DNA of 41,013 bases from Anaerolineales bacterium (GTDB taxonomy: Bacteria > Chloroflexota > Anaerolineae > Anaerolineales > Villigracilaceae). Under the pieces are notes generated by a model. It did not search any database. It saw nothing but the letters and a program-made list of their open reading frames with translations, and was not told the origin of the DNA. The stretch lies in assembly GCA_016927315.1 (NCBI GenBank), contig JAFGMV010000116.1, positions 1 through 41,013 of the forward strand. The letters are read 5' to 3'. This document shows positions 1 to 9,509 of this stretch, in pieces. The position numbers were made by a program, and so were the translations under genes. How positions within the stretch are numbered: position 1 is the stretch's first letter; every line of letters starts with the position of its first letter.

Positions 1-245
1 CAATCTCCTGAAAAAAGGAAAGAATTTTACGGCCAGGGTTTATTTTCAACGATGAAATGTAAAATGTTAGTGAGATACACAGGTGAAATGAATTTACAAT
101 TGTGGTGCATTGCCGAGAGTTTTGTATATTTCAGTATACAAACAATAGTTAGTTTGATGCAACCATCTCTTGGTACTGGTTTTGGGAATAGGTTGTTTCA
201 TGTCTCCCCAGGGAATCTGAGTGTATTATTCATAAGGGTTGTCAT

Positions 246-264
246 GCACTCTTTTGAAGAGTGC
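246..264. other. Short perfect hairpin
   Basis: GCACTCTT and AAGAGTGC form an 8-bp stem with a 3-nt loop directly after the stop codon of the 73-codon frame on the minus strand. No T tract follows on either strand, so it is not a standard intrinsic terminator. It could mark the end of the formate dehydrogenase transcript or simply be chance. Confidence 0.3.
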
Positions 265-265
265 T

Positions 266-487
266 TCATAGCTCCATTCCAATTGAGCCAATGTTTCCAG
301 AACATTTTTTATCACCTTCAGGCTTGCTTACTGAATTTTCATAAAGTTCTACGAAGTCATGCTCGATCAAAGATACCATTCGCGGGATCGGACGGTCGGG
401 TACCATGGCTTTCGACACGGCTTGGCCTAGAACTTCGTAAGGAGCTCTTTCTGATAAGAAAGCGGTTTCCAGGTATTCATGAAACAA
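266..487 (-). pseudogene. Possible remnant of a small protein gene (73 codons)
   Basis: An open frame of 73 codons on the minus strand, entered only through a TTG and with no convincing ribosome binding site. Its protein is mostly helical in composition (LETAFLSERAPYEVLGQAVS near the start) and I do not recognise the family. The same frame continues upstream through TAA, TAG and TAG stops into the small ORF at 548-679, and the codons between the stops read like coiled-coil protein (IEFIQAQI, RLEQLQAT). This suggests a longer gene that has decayed. The alternative is chance: the opposite strand is also open over the same stretch (52-531). Confidence 0.25.
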
Positions 488-547
488 AGTGGCCTGAAGT
501 TGCTCTAACCGTTAGATCTGTGCCTGTATAAATTCTATCTATTTTTC

Positions 548-679
548 CTATTCTGCAGCAAATTGATAGACAGCTTCTGAAGCTGCTGCATGACTCATGT
601 GCGTTGCGTTTTCTTCAAAGATGCGTTTACCTTCATATTTCACGTTGTAAGGCGGACTCGAATAAATTTGATTGTTCAT
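548..679 (-). CDS. Small hypothetical protein (43 aa), last gene of the fdh operon
   Basis: This ORF has an ATG start preceded by AAAAGGGG at 5-nt spacing, a good ribosome binding site. It lies 27 nt after the stop of the REC-kinase gene, so it is probably co-transcribed. The product starts MNNQIYSSPPYNVKYEGK and ends AVYQFAAE; no signal peptide, membrane segment or cysteine is seen. I do not recognise it. It may be a genuine small protein or the 5' part of a longer gene broken by the TAG codon at 548, since the same frame goes on through three stops into 266-487. Confidence 0.4.
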   Translation of the reverse strand: MNNQIYSSPPYNVKYEGKRIFEENATHMSHAAASEAVYQFAAE

Positions 680-706
680 GTCATCCCCTTTTAATGATGC
701 CAATGA

Positions 707-1843
707 TCAATCGGCCACAGGTAATTCAACTATGAATGTAGTTCCTTTCCCGAGGGTCGACTTAACAGTAATTTTACCCTTTACTGTTTCAATGATTTGT
801 TTGACAATCGTTAACCCTAAACCAGTTCCGGGTAATTCCAATTCTTTGGCATTTTGTGCTCGGAAGAATTCAGTAAACAAATATTTCATTTCGTTTTCCG
901 GGATACCGATTCCTGTATCACTTATTTCGCAGTGAACCCAGTTTTCTTTTTTTTGAAGGGTAATGGTGATCTGGCCGCCAGGAGGAGTGTACTTAATTGC
1001 ATTCTCAAGTAAATTGGTCCACATGTTTATATATTGATCGCCAAATCCTCTGGTCGGTACGATATTGTTATCAATATTTAGATGAAAGACTATTTCTTTT
1101 TTGTTTAGTGATTCAATATAATCTTCAACAATTTGATGCAATATCTCATCCTGTCGAACCGGGACGGGAAGTTTTACTGCCGGCATAGATTGTAAGCGCC
1201 CAAGTTCTAATAAATCTGAAATGATTGCCATCTCTTCTTCTGCGCGTGCCTTGCATTTATAGGTGATTTCGATCTTGCGTTCGGCAGGGATATAATCTTC
1301 CAGCATAAGTTGTAAATAGTTTTGTATAGCAGCTACCGGTGCTTTCAATTCGTGGGTTAGCAGGAGGATAAAGCGTCGTTTGGCGCGATCCAGTTCTTCC
1401 AGTTGCGCTTTTTCTTGCGCCAGTTGTTGGGTTTTAAGTTCAATGGTCTGCAGGCGTTTGGTTTCGATTGCTAGTCGTCGTTTTTCTAATCCCTGGTTGA
1501 CGGCCAGAACCAAATTATCTACAGAAAATGGTTTGGTTATGAAATCATAGGCGCCTTGTTTAATTGCTTGTACTGCATGATCAATCGTTGCGTAACCAGT
1601 AATAATGATACAAATAATATCTGGATCATATTGATGGAATTTACTGATCAAAGCGATTCCATTTATTCCTGGCATCATTATGTCTATCAAAACCAATTCA
1701 ATACCGCCATCTCTTATTATGGACAAACCGGCTTCACCATTTTCAGCGGTAATGACCATTAAACCTTGAGCGCCAAGGGCTCGCTTAACTCCCTCACGTA
1801 TACCTGCTTCATCGTCAATAACCAAAATTTTATTTTGATCCAT
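707..1843 (-). CDS. Hybrid response regulator-histidine kinase (REC-HisKA-HATPase)
   Basis: A soluble 378-aa protein. The N-terminal receiver domain (about residues 4-120) has acidic pair D10-D11, phosphoacceptor D54 in LIDIMMPG, T82 and K104. A coiled-coil linker (about 120-155) leads to a HisKA domain with H164 in THELKAP, then a GHKL ATPase with N-box NLLENAIKY, G1 box DTGIGIPENE and G2 box GTGLGL. It lacks membrane segments and an output DNA-binding domain, so it probably relays phosphate or is switched by phosphorylation of its own receiver. It starts 5 nt after the stop of the membrane kinase gene, which implies translational coupling, and follows formate dehydrogenase in the same operon. 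The input and target are not visible in the sequence. Confidence 0.88.
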   Translation of the reverse strand: MDQNKILVIDDEAGIREGVKRALGAQGLMVITAENGEAGLSIIRDGGIELVLIDIMMPGINGIALISKFHQYDPDIICIIITGYATIDHAVQAIKQGAYDFITKPFSVDNLVLAVNQGLEKRRLAIETKRLQTIELKTQQLAQEKAQLEELDRAKRRFILLLTHELKAPVAAIQNYLQLMLEDYIPAERKIEITYKCKARAEEEMAIISDLLELGRLQSMPAVKLPVPVRQDEILHQIVEDYIESLNKKEIVFHLNIDNNIVPTRGFGDQYINMWTNLLENAIKYTPPGGQITITLQKKENWVHCEISDTGIGIPENEMKYLFTEFFRAQNAKELELPGTGLGLTIVKQIIETVKGKITVKSTLGKGTTFIVELPVAD

Positions 1844-1848
1844 TTAAT

Positions 1849-3855
1849 TCATCCAATCACCTGATCTCCCGGTGATTTTGTGTTGGTTTCCTGCTTGAAT
1901 GAAAATGGGAGTTTAATGGGCAGGTTAATTGAAAATGTAGTACCTTGATTCACCTGACTGCTTACCTGAATATTGCCGCGATGCATCTTTATCACGCCAT
2001 ATGAAATTGCCAGTCCTAGACCTGTCCCTGAGCCTACAGGTTTGGTTGTAAAAAAAGGCGTAAAAATCTTTCCCATATTTTCCGGGGAAATGCCGCTTCC
2101 GGTATCTATAACTTCAATGGTTATCATACCGGTTGGATTATTATGCGTACGCAAGGTAAGCTTGCCTCTCGTTGACATGGCATCAATTGAATTTTCCATC
2201 AGGTTTATCAAAACCCCTCGTATTTGATTGGGATCACATTCTATGACTGGCAAATCAGGATCAAGCTCGAGAGCAATTTCAATGTTTGGATAGTATTTAT
2301 GTTGGATCTTAATATCTACAATAGACTGGATGAGGGCATTAATGTCAACGCTGGACACAGACACTTGTTGCTGTCGGGCAAATTCGAGCAAGGAAGCCAC
2401 AATTACTTTACATCGTTTTGTTTCAGTAATAATTGTTTTCAGATCATCCAGTTGTTGGGGTTTTAATTGTTCTTCCTTTTGAATTATCTCTGAATATAAA
2501 AGGATAATTGCTAATGGATTATTAAGCTCATGGGCTACCCCCGCGGCGAGTTGTCCCAGAGAAGCTAATTTCTCAGATTGGATCAATTGATCTTGGGTGG
2601 TCTGTATTGTTCCCAGCATGTCGTTGAAGGATATTGCCAGTTCACCCACTTCGCCGCTGGCCTTGATAGATACCCGTGTGGTCATATCCCCGGCCTGGAC
2701 ACGTTGAATAGCGTGTGCGAGTTCCCTGATCTCGAGCAGAGGCCTGGTGATCCTGCGGGATACAGGAGTTGCCAATAAAAAGGTAAGCAAGATGGTTACA
2801 CATGCGACCAGGATAATTCTCTCCCGTATTGTGTTTAGGAGTTGAAAGAACGTAATTTGGCGATTTCCAACATAAAGACATCCAATTACTTCACCGCGCT
2901 GGTTGTGAATGGGTTCGTAATGAGTGATGTAATCCTGGTCAACTACAAAAGCCGTACCGGTAAAGGGTTTCCCTTCTTCGAGGACAACATTAGCCACTTC
3001 TTCTGACATTCGTGTACCGATTGCGCGTTTTCCTTCTGGATCAATTACATTGGTTGATACTCGGAGGTCCCCCATAAAAATTGTAACGGTGTCAATCTGA
3101 GCAGCATCCTTGATTTGATCGACCAGTGTAAAGTCATTATTGAGGAGATGGAAGACCATGACGGCGCCAATTGTCTCCTGTGTTTCGTTCAGGATGGGTT
3201 CCAGTCCCATTAATGCCAGGCCGGCAGAACCTTCACGTGTATCGAATAATTCCGGGTCAGCTTTGGGCGTTTCCTTTATTTCGATCCAAGCTTTATTTTC
3301 AAGATTGATTTGTGAGAGTAACTTACCCGGGATCACCTCGGTTGTTATTGATGCCGTGGAATTGTTTAATACCTTTTGAACGACGGACAGTTTTTCCCAT
3401 TGGCTTCCTGGCTCGATGAACTGGTTTTGCCCGTCTTTGTTCGTAACCAGGCCGCTTATCAGGGTTCCGTCTTTATCAAGAATAGCAATTACATAATCGC
3501 CATTCCTATTGAGCAACTGAGCTGAACTGGGGAGATGATGTTTAATGTCTGTGCCGCTCCCCTGTTTGCTTTCTTCTAAAGAGATGATATTGGCAATGAT
3601 CGTTGGATCGTTGGCTAATTGACGGGCTGTGCCAGAGATAAGGTCTCCCCTGTTTTCATAGACTGTTTTTGCCAGGTGAAAAGCATAATCAATGCTTTCT
3701 TTCATACTACCGGTCAGGTAATTATTAACAGTGGTGGTGATTACCCAGGTTCCAATGCTGATCGTAAGCGCTGCTACCAATGAAAAAGATATCACCAAGA
3801 TAAATTGGAATGGAGCAGGGTAGAGACGATTATGAAGCTTCCTGACGGCGTTCAT
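1849..3855 (-). CDS. Membrane sensor histidine kinase (Cache-like sensor, HAMP, HisKA, HATPase)
   Basis: A 668-aa inner-membrane kinase. TM1 is at about residues 17-40 and TM2 at about 346-365. The roughly 300-residue extracytoplasmic region between them resembles Cache-type ligand sensors. HAMP spans about 366-420. The H-box is GVAHELNNP with H442; the ATPase has NLMENSIDAM, DTGSGISPENMG and GSGTGLGLAISYG. It is of the NtrB/ZraS-like class in its H-box. It lies between a single-domain response regulator (8 nt upstream) and a REC-kinase hybrid (5 nt downstream), all behind the formate dehydrogenase genes. I infer sensing of an external signal linked to formate or redox metabolism; the ligand is unknown. 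Confidence 0.9.
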   Translation of the reverse strand: MNAVRKLHNRLYPAPFQFILVISFSLVAALTISIGTWVITTTVNNYLTGSMKESIDYAFHLAKTVYENRGDLISGTARQLANDPTIIANIISLEESKQGSGTDIKHHLPSSAQLLNRNGDYVIAILDKDGTLISGLVTNKDGQNQFIEPGSQWEKLSVVQKVLNNSTASITTEVIPGKLLSQINLENKAWIEIKETPKADPELFDTREGSAGLALMGLEPILNETQETIGAVMVFHLLNNDFTLVDQIKDAAQIDTVTIFMGDLRVSTNVIDPEGKRAIGTRMSEEVANVVLEEGKPFTGTAFVVDQDYITHYEPIHNQRGEVIGCLYVGNRQITFFQLLNTIRERIILVACVTILLTFLLATPVSRRITRPLLEIRELAHAIQRVQAGDMTTRVSIKASGEVGELAISFNDMLGTIQTTQDQLIQSEKLASLGQLAAGVAHELNNPLAIILLYSEIIQKEEQLKPQQLDDLKTIITETKRCKVIVASLLEFARQQQVSVSSVDINALIQSIVDIKIQHKYYPNIEIALELDPDLPVIECDPNQIRGVLINLMENSIDAMSTRGKLTLRTHNNPTGMITIEVIDTGSGISPENMGKIFTPFFTTKPVGSGTGLGLAISYGVIKMHRGNIQVSSQVNQGTTFSINLPIKLPFSFKQETNTKSPGDQVIG

Positions 3856-3863
3856 GACGGACT

Positions 3864-4244
3864 TCAGGATTTTGGAAGTAATTTTTCGATCTGGGAGATC
3901 AGTGTTTCCGGGGCAACTGGTTTGCTCAGAAAGGCGCTGAAATGTATATAGTCATCGGTGGGAAACAGTTCAGCGTAATCAGTGCTTGCGATAGAAGTAA
4001 CCATTACGATGGGAATATTACGCAGGTCGAGATTGTCATACATTTGTTGACTCACCGAGAGCCCATCCAGGATAGAATCCATGATAACATCCAGAATAAT
4101 CAAGTCTGGCTTTTCTGCCCGTGCGAGCTCGAAGCCTGCGTTCCCATTTCTTGCTTCTAAAATCGTATGACCTGATTTTTCCAGGACGATCCGGGTTGTT
4201 TCCCTGAAACTGGCATCATCATCTATGACAAGAATCTTGGCCAT
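3864..4244 (-). CDS. Single-domain response regulator
   Basis: A 126-aa stand-alone receiver domain. D8-D10 form the acidic pocket, D52 in LIILDVIM is the phosphoacceptor, T in MVTSIAS and K in FLSKPV complete the active site. There is no output domain, so it likely works as a phosphate shuttle or by protein-protein contact with the two kinases downstream. I prefer the ATG at 4244 because GAGGAG lies 6-7 nt upstream of it; an in-frame ATG at 4271 would overlap that site. It starts 32 nt after the formate dehydrogenase stop codon. Confidence 0.88.
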   Translation of the reverse strand: MAKILVIDDDASFRETTRIVLEKSGHTILEARNGNAGFELARAEKPDLIILDVIMDSILDGLSVSQQMYDNLDLRNIPIVMVTSIASTDYAELFPTDDYIHFSAFLSKPVAPETLISQIEKLLPKS

Positions 4245-4276
4245 TGGTTTCTCCTCGGGCTTTATGCCCATATCAT

Positions 4277-7051
4277 TCAGGTAGTTTCGACTTTAACTGC
4301 TGTTACTTTATATTCCGGTATCTTGGCAATGGGGTCAAGCACTGCCTGGGTTAGTTGGTTCGCAGATGCTTCCGGGAAGTGGAAATTAGCATAAACCATC
4401 CCGGGTGGAACCCGGTCGGTAATCCATGCATCAAGTTCTATGCTGCCCCTTCGAGAAGAAACACGCACACGTTTGTCGCCATTGATTCCCAGACGGCTGG
4501 CATCTTCTTCGTTGAGTTCAATCAATGCTTTGGGGTAAATCTCCAGCAGACCCTTTGATCGGCGGCTCATCTGACCACCATGCCAATGATACAATACTCT
4601 GCCAGTGCTCATTACCATTGGGTATTCTGTGTCGGGGGTTTCAGCCGGGGGAATATGGTCTATGGGTGTGAATTTTCCCAACCCGCGTGTAAACTTTTGC
4701 GTGTGCAGGATGGGTGTGCCGGGGTGGTCTTTGTCGGGACATGGCCACTGCAGCGTTTCTCCATTTTCCAGACGGTCAGCAGTAATGCCAGCGTACGATG
4801 GCGCCAACGCGTTGATCTCATCCAGGATTTCATTCGGGGAGTTGTAATCCCACTTGGCATATGGGGCGCCTGATGACACCCCCCGACCTTCCAGAGTCCG
4901 TTTTGCAAGTTCAGAGATTATTTCCCAGTCTGGTTTAGAATCTCCAATCGGTTGTATTGCTTGATTAACCTTTTGGATCCTGCGTTCAGTATTGGTAAAA
5001 GTACCAGATTTTTCAGCGAAGGAAGTACCAGGCAGCAATACATCTGCGTAGGGAGCTGTTTCGGATGGAAATAGTTCTTGCAAGATTAGGAAATCGATTT
5101 TTTCCAGGCATGTACGCACATGATTTGTATCGGGATCAGACATAACCGGATCTTCACCCAGGATATAGATTGCCCGGGTTTTCCCGTCTAGAACCCCTGG
5201 CAGCATTTCTGTTGCAGTCATACCAACAGTAGCTGATAAAGTTACTCCCCAGGCAGTTTCGAATTTGCTTTGCGAGGTTTCATTGGTTACTGCCTGGTAT
5301 GCGGGGTATACATTGGGCAGGCCGCCCATATCACAGGCTCCCTGGACATTATTCTGCCCGCGCAGCGGATTTACTCCACCCCCGGGCATACCAATATTGC
5401 CTAGCAGTAACTGAAGATTAGCAAGGCTCATAACGTTGTACACACCGCTAATGTGCTGAGTGATACCCATTGCCCATAGGACTGCCATGGGTTTTGTTTT
5501 TCCCATTATTTCAGCTGCCTGCTCAAGTTGTTCGACAGGCACGCCGGTAATTTGGCTGACCTTCCTGGGAGGATATTGTTTGACTGTTTTTTTGAAGTCT
5601 TCAAAATCTTCTGTACGTTGTTTAATATAGGTCTTATCTTCCCAACCATTTTCCAGGATCAGATACATCAAACCGTTCAACAAAGCGATATCGGTTCCTG
5701 GTTTTTGCTGTAAATGCAAGACAGCATAGTCAACCAGGTCAATTCTACGTGGGTCTGCAACAATTAAAACCGCATTACGCCGCTTAACGGCCTGGCGAAG
5801 TCGCATCCCGATTACCGGATGCTGCTCTGTTGTGTTTGAACCGATCACGAAATACGCCGCAGCCTGTTCTGCAATATCATCGATTGAGTTGGTCATTGCG
5901 CCAGATCCCAATGTGGTGGCCAGACCGGCCACGGTGCTCGAGTGTCAAAGACGGGCGCAGTGATCGATGTTATTTGTCCCCAGTGCCTGCCTTGCGAGCT
6001 TGTTCATCAGGTAATTTTCTTCGTTTGTGCATTTTGCTGAAGTCAACACCCCGATACTGTCAGGACCAAATTTGTCTCGAGTTGTTCGTAACTTTTCAGC
6101 AGTAATATTTATTGCAGTTTCCCAATCGGTCTCAACCCACTGCCACAGTTTGCCATTCCTGCTCTTCGGTTTTTTCTTGCCATCCAGCAGGTATTTTCGT
6201 ACCTGCGGTTTTTTTAGCCGATCCGGGTGGTGGACGTAGTCGAAGCCAAAACGGCCTTTAACGCAGGTCCAGCCATGATTTGCGGGACCGTCCCAGGTTG
6301 ATTCTACTTTAATGATGTGGTCGTCGCGTACGTTCAGTGTCAGTTTGCAGCCCACACCGCAGTATGAGCAAACCGTGTCCACTTTTTCTACCTGCCAGGA
6401 GCGTCCTTTTCCGGAAGCAAGCTTGGGCGACAGGGCAGCTGTCGGGCAGACTGCAACACAGCTTCCACAGAACTCGCAGGGACTGTCCTGCAGCGAGCCG
6501 TCGGCCCCAAAGCCAATGTGAGCGTTGAAGCCCCGATAAAACACACTGATTGCCTCAACACCATTGACATGATCGCAAGCCCGTACGCATAAATGGCAGA
6601 GTATACATTTATTCCTGTCAACCTGAATGAATGGATTTGGGTCATTTACCTCGTAAGAATGTTTGAAACCATCCTGGTAACGGCCACCCTTGACTCCATA
6701 TTCATAGGCCAGGTCCTGGAGCCGGCAGTCACCGGCGGCATCGCAGGTCATACAATCCAGTGGGTGGTCAGAGATTAGCATTTCGAGTATAAATTTTCGG
6801 GTTGCCTCGACTTCAGGGGAATGCGTATGGATCACCAGCCCGTCAGTAGCGGGAAAGGTACAAGCCGGCTGCAGGGAACGCTGTCTTTCGATTTCAACCA
6901 GACACATACGACAGGCCCCCTCTGGAGGTAAAGCATGGTGATAGCATAGGGTAGGAATATAGATTCCGGCGGTTTGGGCTACTTCCAGGACCGTTTGACC
7001 ACTGTGAGTCTCTATTGATTTTCCATTAATGGTTAATTTTATAGATGCCAT
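4277..7051 (-). CDS. fdhA: Formate dehydrogenase catalytic subunit, selenocysteine-containing (in-frame TGA at 5945-5947)
   Basis: A 924-residue W/Mo-bis-MGD enzyme interconverting formate and CO2. From the N terminus: [2Fe-2S] site C36, C47, C50, C64; His-Cys3 cluster H96, C100, C103, C109; two [4Fe-4S] sites (C149/152/155/159 and C192/195/198/202); the cofactor-domain [4Fe-4S] C228, C231, C235, C263. At residue 369 the frame meets TGA in the context DHCARL-U-HSSTVAGL, which matches the active-site motif CARV-U-HGPSVAGL of E. coli FdhF. The frame continues unbroken to 4277, and H370 follows the Sec. The hairpin at 5916-5932 is a SECIS element. A gene caller would split this into two genes, with a false GTG start at 5932. 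It lies 9 nt after the NuoF-like gene, so electrons probably pass to NAD(P) and perhaps ferredoxin. The long NuoG-like N terminus fits this soluble NAD-linked type. No sel genes are in the window. Confidence 0.95.
5916..5932 (-). promoter_or_regulatory. Bacterial SECIS hairpin for selenocysteine insertion
   Basis: Read on the minus strand, GTGGCC-GGTCT-GGCCAC forms a perfect 6-bp stem with a GGUCU apical loop, starting 12 nt after the TGA at 5945-5947. The E. coli fdhF SECIS has the same GGUCU loop at nearly the same distance, and SelB reads that loop. The element lies inside the coding sequence and encodes VAGLAT, so it is under both protein and RNA constraint. Confidence 0.9.
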
Positions 7052-7060
7052 GATTACACC

Positions 7061-8995
7061 TCAGTTGTTTGTTCTGATTTCTTCAATCGTTTCGAGCTTG
7101 GGGATTACGGTAATTGCTTCCAGGTTGCAAACATCGTAGCAGGCTCCACATTGGATGCATTTGCGTTGGTCGATAACATGCGGCTCTTTTTTGCTTCCAG
7201 TGATTGCGCCAGAAGGGCAGGACTTGATGCACAAACCGCATCCGCGGCATTGGATTTCTAGGATTTCGTAGGAATACAGGCCTTTGCATACCCCGGCCGG
7301 ACAGTATTTATCAACAATGTGGGCTTCGTATTCTTCACGGAAGAAGCGCAGGGAAGCCATCACTGGCCCCGGGGTTAATTGACCCAAAGCACACAGGGAG
7401 GCCGCACGCATATTTTCTGAGATGTATTGGATTTCTTCCAGATCATCCAGGGTGCCTCCCCCCTGGGTGATGCGGGTCAGGATTTCCAGTAACCGCTGTC
7501 CGCCCAATCGACACGGGACGCATTTCCCGCAGGATTCAGCCGAAGCAAAGGTCAGGAAGTAACGGGCGAACTCGACCATGCAGGTGTCCTGGTCAACAAC
7601 AATCATACCTCCTGAGCCCATTGTTGCTCCGGCTGCGGTCAGCGAGTCAAAATCTACAGGTGTATCAAGCGCCGTTTCTGGCAGGCAGCCTCCTAACGGA
7701 CCACCGGTTTGTACTGCCTTGAATTTTTTCTTCTTGGGGATCCCCCCCCCAATCTCATAGATTATCTCGCGCAGGGTAATCCCCATGGGTACTTCAATCA
7801 GTCCTGTATTTTTGATATTCCCGGTCAGTGCAAAAACAGCCGTTCCAGTAGATCTTTCGGTGCCCATCCCTTTGAACCAGTTTGAGCCATTCAGGATAAT
7901 TTGTGGGGTCATGGCATAGCTTTTAACATTATTGACATTCGATGGCTTTTCCCACAGGCCGGAAACGGCTGGGAAGGGTGGGCGGGGGCGGGGTTCTCCG
8001 CGCCGTCCTTCAATAGAAGCCATCAAGGCAGTTTCTTCCCCACAGACAAAGGCCCCGGCTCCTTCTTTGATATGCAAGTTGAAGTGGAAATTTGTTCCCA
8101 GTATATTGCTTCCCAGCAGGCCATATTGTTCGGCCTGGGAAATGGCCTTTTTCAGGCGTTCGATCGCCAGTGGATATTCGGCCCGGCAGTAGATATATCC
8201 CTCTTGGGCCCCGATTGCATACCCGGCAATTGTCATCCCCTCCAGCAGACTGTGTGGATCACCTTCCAGTACGGAGCGATCCATAAAGGCGCCCGGATCT
8301 CCTTCATCAGCATTACAGATAACAAATTTTGGCTGACCTTTGGCTAAATAACAGAATTCCCATTTAACCCCGGTCAGGAAACCAGCGCCTCCGCGTCCAC
8401 GGAGCCCGGAGTCTTTGATCTCAGTAATAATTTCCTCCTGGCTCATTCCAGTGACGGCTTTGCTCAGAGCACGATAGCCATCCTGTGATATGTAATCATC
8501 GATGCTTTCCGGATTGATCATGCCACAGTTCTTCAAGGCAATACGAATTTGTTTGCTGTAAAAGGGAAGTTCGTGATAAGACGGCAGGTTTTCTGCAGCA
8601 GACTTTTTTTCGAGCCAATGCCGATGCTCTGGAAGTTGAGCATAGGCCTTTTTTGTCAGGATATTTCCGTTGATGATGTGTTCTGTGATGATCTCCGGAA
8701 TTTCTGAAGGTTTAACGTTGGCATAAGTGATACGCGGCTTACCAGCCAGCTGAATATCAACCAGTGGTTCCCGAGCGCACATCCCTGCACAACCAACCGG
8801 GATTACTTCAGCGTCAATCTGATGGGCAGACAATTCCTTTTGGATGGTCTGTTCAACTTCGCCGGCTCCAGCTGCGATCCCGCAGGTACCCATTCCGACA
8901 TAGATGAAGGGACTGACTGTATGCTGTTCGCGGCAGATTTGCCTGATATGCAGACGGGTGTCGGCCAGATCCTTTGGACTATTTAGTCTCGGCAT
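7061..8995 (-). CDS. NuoF-like diaphorase subunit of NAD-linked formate dehydrogenase
   Basis: A 644-aa flavoprotein that should carry FMN, bind NAD(P)H and pass electrons between the nucleotide and the FDH iron-sulfur chain. An N-terminal thioredoxin-like [2Fe-2S] domain keeps C38 (GMGTCGIAAG) and C69/C73 (VGCAGMC). The core has the glycine-rich FMN/NAD motifs GLRGRGGAGF, CNADEGDPGAF and GAGAFVCGEETAL, then the [4Fe-4S] motif SCGKCVPCR with the distal Cys in CALGQ. A C-terminal 2x[4Fe-4S] ferredoxin domain (CRGCGLCIKSC, CIQCGACYDVC) ends the protein, a layout seen in HydB/HndC-type and bifurcating enzymes. It lies between the NuoE-like gene (16-nt gap) and fdhA (9-nt gap). Confidence 0.92.
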   Translation of the reverse strand: MPRLNSPKDLADTRLHIRQICREQHTVSPFIYVGMGTCGIAAGAGEVEQTIQKELSAHQIDAEVIPVGCAGMCAREPLVDIQLAGKPRITYANVKPSEIPEIITEHIINGNILTKKAYAQLPEHRHWLEKKSAAENLPSYHELPFYSKQIRIALKNCGMINPESIDDYISQDGYRALSKAVTGMSQEEIITEIKDSGLRGRGGAGFLTGVKWEFCYLAKGQPKFVICNADEGDPGAFMDRSVLEGDPHSLLEGMTIAGYAIGAQEGYIYCRAEYPLAIERLKKAISQAEQYGLLGSNILGTNFHFNLHIKEGAGAFVCGEETALMASIEGRRGEPRPRPPFPAVSGLWEKPSNVNNVKSYAMTPQIILNGSNWFKGMGTERSTGTAVFALTGNIKNTGLIEVPMGITLREIIYEIGGGIPKKKKFKAVQTGGPLGGCLPETALDTPVDFDSLTAAGATMGSGGMIVVDQDTCMVEFARYFLTFASAESCGKCVPCRLGGQRLLEILTRITQGGGTLDDLEEIQYISENMRAASLCALGQLTPGPVMASLRFFREEYEAHIVDKYCPAGVCKGLYSYEILEIQCRGCGLCIKSCPSGAITGSKKEPHVIDQRKCIQCGACYDVCNLEAITVIPKLETIEEIRTNN

Positions 8996-9011
8996 CGTAT
9001 TCTCCAGGTTA

Positions 9012-9509
9012 TCAATCGAGTTTCTTTAATTCATCGACGATTTTGTCGGGTTCAATATTTGCGTGTACCTTCTCGTTGACAACCGCCATTGGGGCAAGGC
9101 CGCAGGAACCGATACAGTAGACAATTTCGAGTGTGTATTTATAATCCGGGGTAGTACCGCCAGGTTCGATCTGGAAGGCTTTGCCTATTGCTTCAATACT
9201 TTGCGGGGCGCCGCGTACATGGCAGGCGGTTCCGTCACAGACACGGATAATATGCCGCCCCCGCCGGGCCAATCGGAATTGGGCGTAAAAAGTGGCCACA
9301 CCATACAGACGGGTAAGAGGAACCCTGGTTTTCCTGGAAATGGCTTGTAATACTTCTTTGGGCAGGTAACCATAGACATACTGAGCGCGCTGAAGAACAG
9401 GAATGATGGCGCCTTTTTGTCCCTTGAATTCATCTAGAATCTTTTCGAGATGTTTCAGATCAATAGTTTCTTCCGCAAAAGGGTTGTCTCGTGGGTTGTT
9501 TTTTCTCAT
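9012..9509 (-). CDS. NuoE-like [2Fe-2S] subunit of the formate dehydrogenase complex
   Basis: A 165-aa protein of the 24-kDa complex I subunit family: a helical N-terminal part and a C-terminal thioredoxin-like fold with [2Fe-2S] ligands C91, C96 (CDGTAC) and C132, C136 (CIGSC). It pairs with the NuoF-like protein next door as an NADH-oxidising or NAD-reducing module. Its ATG overlaps the fdhD stop as ATGA, so it is translationally coupled to fdhD. This is one of three NuoE paralogues in the window (also 18998-19492 and 22305-22814). Confidence 0.92.
   Translation of the reverse strand: MRKNNPRDNPFAEETIDLKHLEKILDEFKGQKGAIIPVLQRAQYVYGYLPKEVLQAISRKTRVPLTRLYGVATFYAQFRLARRGRHIIRVCDGTACHVRGAPQSIEAIGKAFQIEPGGTTPDYKYTLEIVYCIGSCGLAPMAVVNEKVHANIEPDKIVDELKKLD

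Noticed and set aside
52..531. 159-codon ORF on the plus strand
   Set aside because: No ribosome binding site, cysteine- and phenylalanine-rich random-looking protein, and antisense to a more protein-like frame on the minus strand.
4277..5932. Separate formate dehydrogenase gene starting at GTG 5932
   Set aside because: The frame runs without break into 5945-7051 through a TGA in the exact Sec context with a SECIS; the GTG is part of the SECIS stem and has no ribosome binding site of its own.
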